Shown here: one piece after another, positions 23,157-34,898 of the stretch
How positions within the stretch are numbered: the stretch's first letter is position 1
Layout: the number at the start of each line of letters is the position of its first letter
Assembly (NCBI GenBank): GCA_028095005.1
Contig: CM051463.1
Location: forward strand, 8,547,052 to 8,611,051
Length of the DNA: 64,000 nucleotides
Source of the DNA: Rhynchospora pubera
Taxonomy: Eukaryota > Streptophyta > Magnoliopsida > Poales > Cyperaceae
Direction: 5' to 3'
Notes under the pieces: model-generated
Seen by the model: the letters and a program-made list of their open reading frames with translations, nothing else
Databases searched by the model: none
Told to the model about the DNA's origin: nothing
Made by a program: the position numbers and the translations under genes

Positions 23157-24424
23157 TGATAGAAATAAAATATTAATTCGTCATAATATTTTTTAATTAA
23201 TTTCCAGGAACATGTATTTCATATAAAATAAAATATACAGTAATTTCGTAATTTACTGAAAATTTTCTGAAATTTACCGTATTATTTTAGTAATTTTCCT
23301 TATCTATTTTTCTATGTATTTTTCTCTCTGTGCATATTGTTGGAGATGTGAATTATTACTTCCTTTATTACTATTTTGTCTCCATGTGCGCACAAGAGAG
23401 AGAAGAGAGTAGATATCTGCTATGTGTGTTTTTCTTTTGGTTAGATTGAGTACAAAAGGTTTGAACACTTTTACTATCCAACCTATATCAGAACCATTTA
23501 TATCGGCAACCATTGCGTGCAATTCAAGGGTTACTGATTGGTAAGGATGGAAAATTATTTGTTTAAGATTGCAGTGGATCTAGGAAGATTCAATTTCCTT
23601 TTCTTCACGCGTCTTCTTGTTGGTTCCAACAATTTAATTATTAAGTCACAATAATAGTTATTTTGATTATGTTAGTTTAGTTTGGTATTTCTAACTAAAC
23701 AAGTTTTAAGTTTTATTGGCCGATGCTGAATTTGTGTTTCATTATGATATTTATAGGTCAAGTGGGAGAATGTTATAATTAATAATATTAATTATTTAAA
23801 TGGCCTATATGATTTAATCTGAATCAAGTTCATTTATGAACTATAATTAAAGGGTGCATTTATTTTGAAGGAAAATTAATGGACCAGATTCATTCATGAT
23901 TTGATCCCTTCAATTGTCTTAGTATTAATTCTGAAATTCTGTCATAAAGTGGCACCTTTTCCCTCATTTTTCTTATTTTATATGAAAATACATACTGCTC
24001 TGATACCAAATGATAGAAATAAAATATTAATTCGTCATAATATTTTTTAATTAATTTCCAGGATCATGTATTTCATATAAAATAATTAATCGTAATAAAA
24101 ACTTACATGATTGGAGGGAAGACAACGTAAGGCGGAAATTCAATCTTCTCCAATTTTCCTTAGTATTTCTTGATGGCAGGATTACTGGTGTTTTTTAATT
24201 TGTCTAATTTTCTTAATTGGCAGAAAAATGAGGGAAAATGTGCCACTTTATGACAGAATTTCAAAATTAATACTAAGGCAATTGAAGAGATCAAATCATG
24301 AATGAATCTGGTCTATTGATTTTCCATCAAAATCAATGCACCATTTAATTATAGTTCATAAATGAACTTGGTTCAGATTAAATCATATAGGCCATTTAAA
24401 TAATTAATATTATTAATTATAACA
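23157..24424 (-). mobile_element. Short LTR retroelement with an inverted middle, TSD GCTAT
   Basis: The 5-bp repeat GCTAT flanks it (23152-23156, 24425-24429). On the minus strand a complete LTR runs 24424 to 24012 (TGTTATAATT ... TTTCTATCA, 413 bp), followed at once by a PBS TGGTATCAGAGC (24009-23998). The outer left end (23157 to about 23235) is the matching tail of the other LTR in the same orientation. Between them, about 23240-23985 is inverted: read on the plus strand it holds the 3' part of the interior, a purine tract AAGTGGGAGA, and the first 200 bases of an LTR from 23773. Both break points fall in copies of TTTCATATAAAATA lying in opposite orientation. No protein-coding frame survives. 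Confidence 0.8.
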
Positions 24425-24429
24425 GCTAT

Positions 24430-26890
24430 CTCTTGAATGCTCTCCGTTCCAACATAATATCATGAATTAAGGCGTGGGCTTATTAGTATTGAATAGTATT
24501 GATACTAAATTCGATACTGTTTAAACGATTATATCCTCCAACCTAAACACCATTTAAAAATAAAATGATCTAACCACTCAATTTGATTGGTATGAGCCGG
24601 TTTTGATGGATCCTGTCTTTGAACAATTAAATTGGATAGAACGTGTCCTACAATAGACATATGACCTAATTTATTATTAAAAAAAAAAAAACTAAACGAC
24701 AAAGCTATATTGGTTAAGTAGTGATAGATTGTGACAATTATGTTTTTCAAATTCGAAGACCAAAGTTGACGTGATTCGTAATCTAGATATTAATAGTTAA
24801 TTTCAAAATAAAATGCAACTTGAGTGGACTTAAATTGAACAATAATCCAGGCTCACAAATGACCAAATAAGATGAGAGTAGCAGATTGATCTGAGGTGAA
24901 CATTCAATTAAACAACCTTAAACCCTAGTAGAGTACCCCACCTGAATACCATGTAAAACAACCCCCCTTATAATTACCAATTATTTTAAATTTTGTCATG
25001 CATCATCAAATTCACAATTGGAAACAACATTATTCCTGTCATGAAAACATTATTATTGTTGTTGTTTTGAAAGGTAGAATCCAATTATTTTTTTGCAAAG
25101 CTTTGAAAACCAAGCCGACCATCGATTTGAAGTTCAACACGGTAGATCTACGACATACACTGACCGAATTAAAAATGTTTTGGATATATTTATTGAATAT
25201 ATTATTTTCTAATTAATCTGGTGATAAAGGTCTTGCGATCCATATCGAAGAAACTAGATAAAACCCCACAAACCACTAATCTTTGAAATTTTATTAAAAA
25301 TTAAACTGGCTTAAATCAATTTTCCGGTTGGATCAACCGGTCGAATCTCGTTAGTAAAACATTGGTTTTCTGTACCATATACAATTAATTCTTTTAACCA
25401 AAAAAACGCATTAGTATGTTTCCATGAAGACCCAAAAAAACAAAAAGATTTTTGGTTTAAGGCGGAATGCAACAGTGCTATGATTAACAGCTCCATCATA
25501 AATATATTTGTTATTTATACCTAAATAGAAGAGGCTATTATCATATCAATGTTAATATAGCAAAATTAATGCCACAGAAATGTACGAATGATAAAAGCAA
25601 GGGTTAGGTGCATGGTCGCTATCGTTTCTTGAAATTACTCATTGAAAGTGACTGAGTGTAATAAATCAAGGACTTTGGGGCTATACATGAAGCATGCAAA
25701 TAATTTTTAAATATGGAGTTTGTTGTCAAATTTATCCCATTAACTTGGCATGACGCAGGAGTCATAGTTGTGTATCATTTCATCCATTGATCTACCTTTT
25801 TTTTTTTTTTGTCAACATTCACATAAATTAATACAAGACACTGGTAATGCTATTTCTGGGAGTATTTGCAGATAAAAGAGGTGAAATAGTGAATATAGCT
25901 ATCAGACGAATCAGGAAAATAGTATTATTCGGCAGCCATCCAAACATATTCTTATAAAAAAAAAATCATGTAGCCAATGATAGGCCTTGATCAAAATGTT
26001 TTTTTACGCCAGATTCTATTTCATTTCAATTGATTTCTCAGATTCGTTGAAACTAATAACATAAAAATTCCAACCAAATGAACACCAAATCCGTTCAAAT
26101 TTTGATCTGAAAATTTCTAATGAAATTAAATCCATGTTGAAATAAAGGAATTTTGATCAGGGCATAATGCAACAAATTTATTTGTTTACCTAAACCCGGC
26201 CTCTTCTTTCTTTCTTGACTGTTGAAAACCAGAGTAACAATATCCGGGTCAAAAACAATTACTCGAACAAGTTGTCATTTTAAAGTATAACTAATTTAAA
26301 AATCTGGACCTTAATATATTATTAATTATGTAACGACTGAACACGGAACATCTTGTTTTAATGTAAAAGGTGTCCGTTTTCTCTAGTTTGAAATATTCGC
26401 CAAGGAATTACTGGTTTTAGTCCAAAATAGGTAAGGCCAGACTATAGGCCGGTCACTAGAGTTTACTCGGATAAAGCCCATTTGAAGCGCAATAAATTGC
26501 CAAGGTGAAAAAAAATGAATAGATACGATAGGATACCAGGAACAAAATTAAAGCGCATTCAATTAATCAACTACTTTATTATTATTATTTTCGTTTTTAT
26601 CATTTGTATATATGCCCAAATGGGAAATGCAAAAGGTTTCTCTGTTCCTTCCTACCAAGGACTATTTCTATTTCTTAGTACTTGCATGAATCATAATTCA
26701 TAAACCCTGACTTCAAGTAGTTATAAAACTGGATGATTTAGATTGTTGCCTTGTGGATTGCATCAAGGGTTTCCAACATCACTCCTGTAGTTCCTGTTCT
26801 GGCGTTTAGACGTTTAGTCATGTCACATCTTCTGTAAATATTTTCAAAAAGACTATACGCTGGGTTAAGAATTTTTTTAAGATTTTGCTG
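24430..26890. other. Intergenic spacer, copy 1 of a duplicated segment
   Basis: No gene is recognised. Blocks here match the right part of the window in the same order and orientation: 24630-24680 with 52210-52250, 24750-24905 with 57650-57765, 25500-25560 with 58390-58445, 25590-25790 with 62245-62445, and 26200-26500 with 62770-63130. The likely ancestor is a spacer between tandem receptor-kinase genes. Confidence 0.75.
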
Positions 26891-26911
26891 CAAGGATACG
26901 GTAACACCTAC

Positions 26912-27095
26912 TAGATGACAGAATTCACATCATCTGCCGCGCGCTGCTGGCCGCACTTTTTATCTCAACCGTCTGATCTAATCTGAATGGCCCCTAGAAA
27001 ATACCAGATTGATAGGCTCGAAAAAGCTGAACCGTTCAGATCAGATCTGACGGCTCGTATGAAAAGTGCGGCTGTGCAGCGCGGCAGAGGATACG
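26912..27095. mobile_element. Probable MITE with TCTGCCGCGC(G)CTGC inverted ends
   Basis: Left arm CATCTGCCGCGCGCTGCTGG and right arm GTGCAGCGCGGCAGAGGAT are inverted copies, and the arms continue (CCGCACTTTTT / AAAAGTGCGG; CCGTCTGATCTAATCTGAA / TTCAGATCAGATCTGACGG). A 9-base direct repeat AGGATACGG occurs at about 26891 and 27087, but it does not abut both arms neatly, so the TSD is not settled. Confidence 0.6.
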
Positions 27096-27270
27096 GATCC
27101 CTAGATGACATAGCTCTTACTTTTCCATGTATTCATTGTTTTTATCTGAATATTTATTTTATTATTTTACTAGCTGAGAAGTTAGAAGGCGACAATACCA
27201 GAGCAAAGTTCTTTTAACTTTTTTTTTTTAACAGAATATAAGAAATGAACAAAAGAATATGATTGAACAA

Positions 27271-27420
27271 ACCTTGTATCGTAGTCCAAATAAACCTTCT
27301 CCAAGTTTGTTTGATCTACCAAAATTGTGGGTATATGCAGCAATGCAATCATAGGTAAATAATAGCAGTTCAAGTCTTTTTTTCTGTTTTTCTCCCTCCA
27401 TTAATTGGATCCCTATGCCA
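27271..27420 (-). pseudogene. Relic kinase exon of a third S-receptor-like kinase copy
   Basis: On the minus strand, from about 27373 down, the frame reads a degraded form of gene B exon 6: FTYDCIAAYTHNFG then RSNKLGEGLFGLRYK, against FTFDCLAIATNNFG then SSNKLGEGGFGLVYK. It stops at a GT that corresponds to the exon 6 donor. The glycine loop has lost one Gly (GEGLFG). Upstream bases to about 27420 still align weakly with the Glu-rich juxtamembrane part. No other exon of this copy was found nearby, so it is a remnant left by deletion or partial duplication. Confidence 0.75.
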
Positions 27421-27703
27421 AATCATATTTTGCTATTTCAGAAATGCTTGAGCTACTTCATTTGATTCACTGGTACTATCTGGAGCTAAGGTTCAAAAAT
27501 CATCATATTGCAAAGTTCAATTCGCATTTTTACGTGACTACTTTTAACATTGTAATTGAATTAATTAATAACGGTATATTGGTTTAGAAAACGCAGATCT
27601 TATTCCAAAGACTTTTCTTGCGTGATTAAACTAAGGTTTTCAGTTTTATAATTAAAAAAATGTAAGCATTTGTCATTATGTTTTCTGATGATCTTTACTG
27701 CAG

Positions 27704-27846
27704 CTGCAGCCTCCGCTGCTTAGTTCAGCTGGATAGGCACAGAGCCTCCTATGGAAGTGGCTCAGGTTCGAATTCCACCTTTGGTGGTGATGACGTGTGT
27801 GAGTGTGACCCTACAGGGAAGATTCAAAAAAAATAAATAAATAAAA
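27704..27846 (+). mobile_element. tRNA-derived SINE, 143 bp, with 13-bp TSD
   Basis: The direct repeat ATCTTTACTGCAG flanks it (27691-27703, 27847-27859). The body has an RNA polymerase III promoter: A-box-like TTAGTTCAGCTGGATAGG near 27720 and a B box GGTTCGAATTCC at 27765-27776. It ends in an A-rich tail of AAAT repeats. It encodes no protein and depends on LINE machinery. Confidence 0.88.
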
Positions 27847-28043
27847 ATCTTTACTGCAGAAATTTCAACATTCGGTAGTCTAATTTTTCATAACGTTGCT
27901 GCAAAGGCCCACCATTCATAATGTACAAAAGAAATCTGGGTTTTGTTATCATAAATACTAAAATACAGCACAAATGGTAGGTATATCTACATCATCTTCT
28001 AGATCACCCAAAATGTTATTCTGAATTAATCTGAATTTTTGAT

Positions 28044-28276
28044 GGGCGGTCTACAACTGCTATTGAGATTGCTTCTCAGGCGATTGATATCTTTAATCAA
28101 TGGAGCCGTTTTTGTTAGCTTTTATTTGGTTTTTATGAGGTGTATTTTTTTTTAGATTTTAGCCTTATGGGCATTTCTTTGAACTGGGTTTTCAGTTCTA
28201 GTTATTGGTTTGCAAAGTACACTTTTTTTTCTTAATACAATTTGTTGGCAATCGCCAACCTTCAAAAAAAAAAAAA
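28044..28276 (+). mobile_element. Short 5'-truncated LINE fragment with poly(A) and TSD
   Basis: The repeat AATCTGAATTTTTGAT (28028-28043) recurs as AATCTGAATTTTGAT (28277-28291) after a poly(A) run at 28264-28278. Its last bases before the tail (TTTGTTGGCAATCGCCAACC) look like a LINE 3' end. About 230 bases remain, and the only coding trace is a short frame in the first 80 bases. Confidence 0.7.
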
Positions 28277-28291
28277 AATCTGAATTTTGAT

Positions 28292-28790
28292 AAATAAGCA
28301 GATATACACAGCAACTTAGGTCAGCGGACATCTTATTTTAAAGATTTTCTTTTTTTTTTGATACAAGTAAATATTTTCTTTTTAGTAATAGTACGCATGA
28401 TGCAATTAAGTACTTTATTTCTGGCACAGGTCAGCTAATTGAGCTACTATGAATGCTCGAACTAGTTAAAAATGGCTTACAAGTATTAATCTTCAATAGA
28501 GAACAAATAAAAAAACCAAGTTTTGTAAATACCAAAACAATGACAAACAATATCGATAAAAAAAAATCAAATGATTTGCTTTCATGTACATCAGTACATG
28601 TGTAATAAAAGTCTAGGTATGTTATACATTTCTTTACGCCCCACCGATTGAATTGTACACCCTTCTCTGTACAAATATGGATTTCCCTTTGTAACTTGGT
28701 ATACTTGCGAGTTGCATTTTCTAGAGGTTACTGATACAGGAGCTGCTATGTTAGCCAAAAATTATTCCAATTTTACCATTATATCCCTGG
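28292..28790. other. 3' flank of gene B
   Basis: The likely 3' untranslated region and terminator of gene B, on the minus strand. No further gene is visible. An AATAAT-like signal on the minus strand lies about 25-30 bases after the stop codon, which is too weak to call the poly(A) site. Confidence 0.4.
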
Positions 28791-31700
28791 TTACCTTCCT
28801 TGAAGCCTCGTGACAGTGACATCACAGACTGAATGTAGCTCATCTCTGCCCTTCATGGCACTCTCCTGAGAAGAATAACCTTGGAGTGTATACGTAGGCC
28901 ATCTTGGTATTGGCAACCTAGGGTTATCACTTGTTATCATTTTTATCACCAATGGGATCTCAGGCCGATCACATGCAAGATCCTGCACGCACAATAGCGC
29001 CACTTGGATGCATCGGAGTACCTCAGGAATCGAACATGTTTCTTTTATTGTTGGATCAATTAGTTCAGAAGCTCTGTCTTCGTACCACAATTTATAAGCC
29101 TGAGTTTAAGAAAATGATTTATAACTATGTTTGGCTTTGGAACAGAAACTAAAATCATAACTTAGAAGTGGTGCTACGGTAATTCCATGGTGGTAATCCA
29201 TGAAGTTCAAACTGTTTCATATATTCTCATCATAATTTGAAGTGCTACCATACTTCCAACTAGTTCAAAATTATTCTTCTGTACAAAATGAAGATAAATA
29301 TTGAAAAGAAAGCTTACATATCCAACAATATTTAAAAAATCATCCTTATTATGGAAGCTGCTATTTCTCTCGCCAGTTATTATCTCCAAAAGAAGAATCC
29401 CAAAGCTATAGACATCTGATTTCACTGAGAAGATACCTTCCATAGCATACTCAGGTGACATGTACCCCCTGCTCATCCAGAAGAAACACTTGTTAATTTG
29501 GAGGTTCAAATGAGTAGGATAAAAACTTCCGCATGTAAGTTAATTAAAAGAGATCAATTTCTGCTAGCCTGACTTCACTGTACCAGAGGGGTTAGTATAT
29601 ACAGATGCCACAAAAGCCTCAAACATCTTCAACCTAAACTTCTCTCTGTGCATACTTATACAGGACATGATCAAAATTGGCAATGAAATTTGAAATAAAT
29701 GCTGAATCCATGTAGTTGTAGAAGATTTCACTTACAATGTGCCAACAACACGATTAGTGTTTTCTTCATTTTGGTCTCCACCAAAAATGCGTGCCATGCC
29801 AAAGTCAGATATTTTTGGTTCCATATCCTTATCTAACAAAATGTTGCTGGCCTTCAAATCACGGTGCACTACACGAAGCCTTGAATCACGGTGAAGGTAT
29901 AGGATCCCTCTAGCAATCCCTTCTATTATATTGAATCTTGTTTTCCAATTTAATAAGCCCCTCTTCAAAGAATCTACAAAAAGATAGAACAAATTACTAT
30001 TTCATTAAGTACAAGATTCTTTATGTTATATAAAGGAGAATCCCTTGAGTTTTTTTATTTTTACCAGTTTGGTATAACGCACAAGAATATCATAAAACAT
30101 TAAACATTCTTCACGTACTCAGCAGTAAGTTTCTATTGTAAGGAAACTTGAAAACTCATTTCCTTAAATAAGCATGAATTTGCAACACAACAATTTCTGT
30201 TGTGATCAGTGACTGAAATGCAAAGATAATGATTTTTCCAATTGATATTTGTCTTGAAATGAGGAGAATAGGTGATTTTTCCCAGCATTTTTAATAGTGT
30301 TTTTAGTTACTCACTGTTTCTTGAATGAGTATTTTTTTTTAAACTATTTGTTTTACATATTACAAAGTAGGCATGCAGGAACATAGTTGATTGTGATTTC
30401 CTAAATAATAAAAAGAAACACAATAGATGGCTTACGGCTTACCAAAGAGAGATGCATCCAAGCTCTTGTTAGGTAAGTATTCATAGACCAATAGTTTTTC
30501 CCCTCCTTGTATGCAACAACCTAAAAGTCTGACAAGGTTGCGGTGCTGTAGCTTTGCAATAAGTATGACTTCAGTTTTGAACTCTTCTATTCCTTGTCCT
30601 GATGTAGTCGATAACCTTTTAACTGCTATTTCTTCTCCACTTTGCAACTTCCCCTGTACTCGGCAAAAGATAATCCCAAAAATGTTATGTACATCTCAAG
30701 CAAGATGGAAACTAATACAGTGCTAAATACTCTGTCAAAATTGTAGGGATGATACATTTCGTGAACAATGAAATTTTAACTATAAACTCCAAATCAGACG
30801 ACTTAAATAACCAATCAACTGCAGAAAAATTCAAATGAGAATGGAAAATGAAAAATATCCACTTGCAAAGCACGGCTACATTTGTTTTAATATTTTTATT
30901 TTCATGTTGTCTTTGGATGCATACTGAGAACTGCCATTGTTTTGAGTGAGTTCACCAGATTAATAAATAAATGAGAAGCTTACCTTGTAGACAAGCCCAA
31001 ATCCACCTTCTCCCAGCTTATTTGAGCTGCCAAAATTATTTGTAGCTATAGCCAAGCAATCGAAAGTAAAGAGTGGCAGTTCAAATTTCTGTCCTTCTTC
31101 TGATTCGTATGCAAAATGGCTCGGGCTTGAGAAATCTTGTCTACTTGGAAAATCTAGACTTAATTGCTGTGATTTTGAGCTAATATTTAAGCTATCTGTA
31201 AGATTGAACAATATTTATGTTAAATTCAAAGAATTCTCCATATGGAAAATTTCCACAAGTACTCTCTATGGATATCTTTTTCTATGTTTGGCATATGCCT
31301 TCTTTGATCAAAACCTTTGGAGATGACTCCAAACTTCAGTTTGGTGAAGGATCCTTAGGACACCCTTGGGGAAATGTACTAGACTACCAGTTACTTTAAT
31401 TTTCAGTGTGGATTCAACCTGCCTCTGGTTGGATTCCTCCCTGGTGTCAATTAGAGAGGGTATGTGGACCTTTTGCTTTCATGAGGACAAATATATAGTG
31501 TTGTGACTTGTGACCATGAACTTAGTAAGTTCATCAGCACACTAGTTTGTTCAGTTCCTTAAATAGTTAAATTAAAAATGAAGGTCCTACAACACCCATT
31601 AGCAATGAAAAGATAGATAGATATGAATTACCTTTGACCTTTGAACGGTGGATGAACTTCCACCATAAGAAGGCACTAGCCACCAAAATTAATACCGAGG

Positions 31701-34600
31701 CTGCTGACACAGTCCCAGCAATTATAGCAGGATGGTGGTTTGAATCTGAATCCGATTAATGTACAATCAGATCACTCATAGCATGATGAAAAGAAGTCAG
31801 TTCTAGTATCTATGGTCATAACTTTACAAAGACTCACCCAGTAGAGAGGTAGGCACCTTGACAAAGAGATCGTAACCATCTGCATCAAAATGGTACAGAT
31901 CTATGAGATCTCCATTCCACAGCATGCAACCAACTGTTTGTACGAATGCATAAGCATTACATGAGCAATTATTTGAGCAATAACTCCTACATGTGTCAGA
32001 AGTTCCAATATTCTGGACTCTCACCGCATGGTCTGGCAGCTTTGTCCCTAGAACAAGACCAAAAGGAAGTCAATAGACAGATGCAGGCATCATAATATAC
32101 TTAGAACTATAGTAATTATTCCTACATTTGCCTTTTATTACACATCTTTAATGTGTTTACCAATTTTATTTGTTTTATTTGTAAAAGATTAATGAATTGC
32201 TACTGATCTGGACAAAATCTGTTAGATTTAATACAGGGGGATGCAGGTTTGTATATTATCTTGTTGTAACTTTTTTTCCTAGCATGGAAGAATTATCGTC
32301 TTCAACCTTGTTTATGATGGCTAGGCAAAACCCGGAAGAAGAATTTTTTCTTCCATCAAAAGGATCAATGCAGCAGTAAGTTAGACTTGAGTTGTTACAT
32401 ATATCTAACACCTTTTAATCTGGGATCACCAATGCAGACTTTCTGAATTACATTTCGGGTTCACACCTAATAATTGGAGGAAAACTAATGGTACAATCCA
32501 CATTCCATACATGTATATACCATTGCAGAAGGTCTAGTCACTCTAGTATCTAGTATCTCTCTTTAAAGGTGTTGCAAAAGTTAATCATGTCAAAAGAAAT
32601 TTATTGATTGTACCCGGAATGGTTTTGTATCCATCCCCACTTTTATTCTGTTGGCATTCTAAGGCTGCCCACCTCACACATCCACCGGACCAAATCCCAG
32701 CTTTCCATTCTTTGTCAGACTTGGGTTCAAACCCATCCAAACAACTACATGATGCCAAAACACCATTATTTTTACACAACCCATTGGGTCCACATGCACC
32801 ATATACCTCACACTGCTTGACTGGCTCATGCCAAAATTCGTCCCATGCCTCCTTGAACAAGTATATTGACTCAACACCATTCCAGTGCAGCACAAACCGT
32901 GACAAAGAATTGTTAGCTGCAGTATATGTATAGTATTTTTCATTGCCTTCAGTTACCAAATAGAAGCCCTTTGAGTACAGAGGCCGCCATGGTATGCCAA
33001 TGAAGTTGGATGCACCATTCCATTCGCCGGAGCGCCAATACGGGATTGTACCATTCTTCCAGATAAACAGTTGGGTGGATCCATTAGGATCCAAACCCAT
33101 TGTAAAGTTTCCTGTATCATGCATGAAATAAATTACTATTTTCTATCTAATGAGAAGCAACAAGTTCATGTACAGAACCAAGCAATAAACAACAATTTCA
33201 CGCATATAAGCAAGCAACAGGAATTTATCACCAGTGTTGTCGTTGAGATAAATAAAATCTATGATCTATAAAAAATAAAAATTAATTAAATAACTTCTTA
33301 GTTCTTATACATCTCTCAGTAATTTCGATGAATGTTATTAAATAGTATCAAACTAGTAACACCACAAACATTTCAAGCTCAGTAGCTTTGTATAATTGGT
33401 GCCTCTTAAGTGTCATGAGATATAATAGTTGTAGTACCTGGGGCAGGATCATCGGGGCTACGCCAGGATGTGAGAATTTGGCGTTCTCCAGTTTTGGTAT
33501 TTATTCCCACATGCATTCCCTGGATGAATGTATCGATCATGTGATCAAAGCTTTGCCAGAGAACTTTGCTGTCACCACTTGCATCTGAGTTTGTGGCATT
33601 GAGGATGAGATTTCCTTCATCCGATAATGTTAAAGTCGTAGACTTTAGTGATGATGTGTTGGTTGCCCATATTGTAACTGTGATGGACCGAAAGTACAAT
33701 TGTTTATGACGGTCTATTGAAAGTAATGAAAGTTTCAATTTGAAATTTGGACCTGCAAAAAGATTATTTAGTCTACCATTGTTGGATCAGCTGGCTGATT
33801 GGGGCCAGCTAAGTTTGAGTTTGCAGTAGATTTATACTAAAGAAATTGAATTTCATTTCTTCAACTGAAGAGCTCTCTAAGAATTCTAACAATTAAAAGA
33901 TTGAACGCTTACAGGAAGACTACTATATATCTACTATTTTTAAGAAATGTATTTATAGTATTTAGTTCACTAACAATTTAATAAATTTTGTTCAGGGTCT
34001 CAGCTGAGTGATAAAGAGGCTAGAGGGCGAAATTAAAAACTCGGTAGTTGCAACTGTAAGTCACTGTTTTGAAAGAAAAAAAAAATGATTAAGTTGGCAA
34101 CTGCAAAATGAGCTAGTTTGACTTTGGATACCAAACATTACAATTAGAACTTGGAGCAACTTCGAAGTTCTACTGTAATGACACATTGAAAGAACTAAAT
34201 TGAAAAATTTAACAACCCAATTTCAAATTATAAAGTACCATTTGAAAAGAACTAAAATAATACCATTTCCATTTGCACCTCCAGCAACTAATTCCAGATT
34301 TCCAGAATTGGTGAGTGTCAGAGAAGCTGAAGAGTTGGGAGGAATTGGGTTCTCTCGATTACCAATCCATATAGTCGCTACTGGGGATATGTCATGGTAC
34401 CAAATAGCAACGTACCAGTTCGAGGAATTTCCAGGAGTGAAAAAACCCAACTCAAAAACGCCATTTTCTGAGACAAGCGTCGATCCATCAATGGTGGAGA
34501 TAGATTGCCCCGGGTTTAGAGTGTCTGTAGTGGCGCCAAGAGAGAGAAAACAGAGACAGGATATCACAGAGAGAAAAAGCGCGAAAGAAAAAGGGTGCAT
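28791..34600 (-). CDS. G-type lectin S-receptor-like serine/threonine kinase, gene B (10 exons, intact)
   Basis: Exons on the minus strand, assembled from GT-AG sites with consistent phase: 34600-34264, 33677-33438, 33111-32614, 32047-31838, 31745-31632, 31195-30984, 30653-30443, 29973-29736, 29468-29318, 29099-28791. Total 2520 nt, predicting 839 residues, the usual family length. Exon 1 gives a signal peptide and B-lectin; exons 2-3 the S-locus glycoprotein and EGF-like region (CEVYGACGPNGLC ... CSCLDGFEP); exon 4 the PAN domain (CRSYCSNNCSCNAYAF ... GCMLWNGDLIDL); exon 5 the membrane helix (AIIAGTVSAASVLILVA). Exons 6-10 give the kinase, with LGEGGFG, AVKRL, HRDLKASN, SDFGMARIF and SPEYAMEG, so it should be active. 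The protein would sit in the plasma membrane, with sugar- or peptide-sensing outside and Ser/Thr phosphorylation inside; the ligand is unknown. Family ectodomains are normally in one exon, but here three introns split it. Confidence 0.93.
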
Positions 34601-34621
34601 TGTTGTGTTATGAGTTGAGAA

Positions 34622-34645
34622 AGAGAGAGAGAGAGAGAGAGAGAG
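34622..34645. repeat. (GA)n microsatellite in the gene B leader
   Basis: About 24 bases of GA lie 22-45 bases upstream of the ATG (CT-rich in the transcript), matching the tract before gene A. Confidence 0.9.
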
Positions 34646-34893
34646 GAAACTTAATTTGCAAAGAAATGGAAAAGGAAATGGTAGTAAAAGAGGCAGTGAT
34701 TATGGGAGTGGCATGGAATAATAATACTATTAAATAATTACTAGACTCTCAGTTCCCTTAGAATTATTTATTAAGTAAGATCTCGGCTTTTTGTTGTCGT
34801 CCGATCTGAAGTTTATTAAAACAACCAAATCTCTGAAGTTTCTACATATACGATTGGGCCCTTGCAAATTACACAAATCCTAAATTATGTGTA
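34646..34893. promoter_or_regulatory. Proximal promoter region of gene B
   Basis: Positions 34681-34742 are shared with the flank of gene A (431-450 plus 2120-2174). On the minus strand the shared AT-rich block near 34717-34742 (TAATTATTTAATAGTATTAT) is the best TATA candidate, about 120-140 bases upstream of the ATG. Upstream of 34894 the Athila-like insertion begins, so only about 300 bases of native promoter adjoin the gene. Confidence 0.45.
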
Positions 34894-34898
34894 CATAA

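Noticed and set aside
27720..27776. A tRNA gene
   Set aside because: A and B boxes are present, but the 3' part does not fold as a tRNA, and the unit has a SINE tail and 13-bp TSD.
31217..31399. 60-codon plus-strand ORF in gene B
   Set aside because: Lies in intron 5 of gene B and matches nothing known.
32604..32933. Plus-strand ORFs of 70-109 codons over gene B exon 3
   Set aside because: They are antisense shadows of the S-locus/EGF coding exon.
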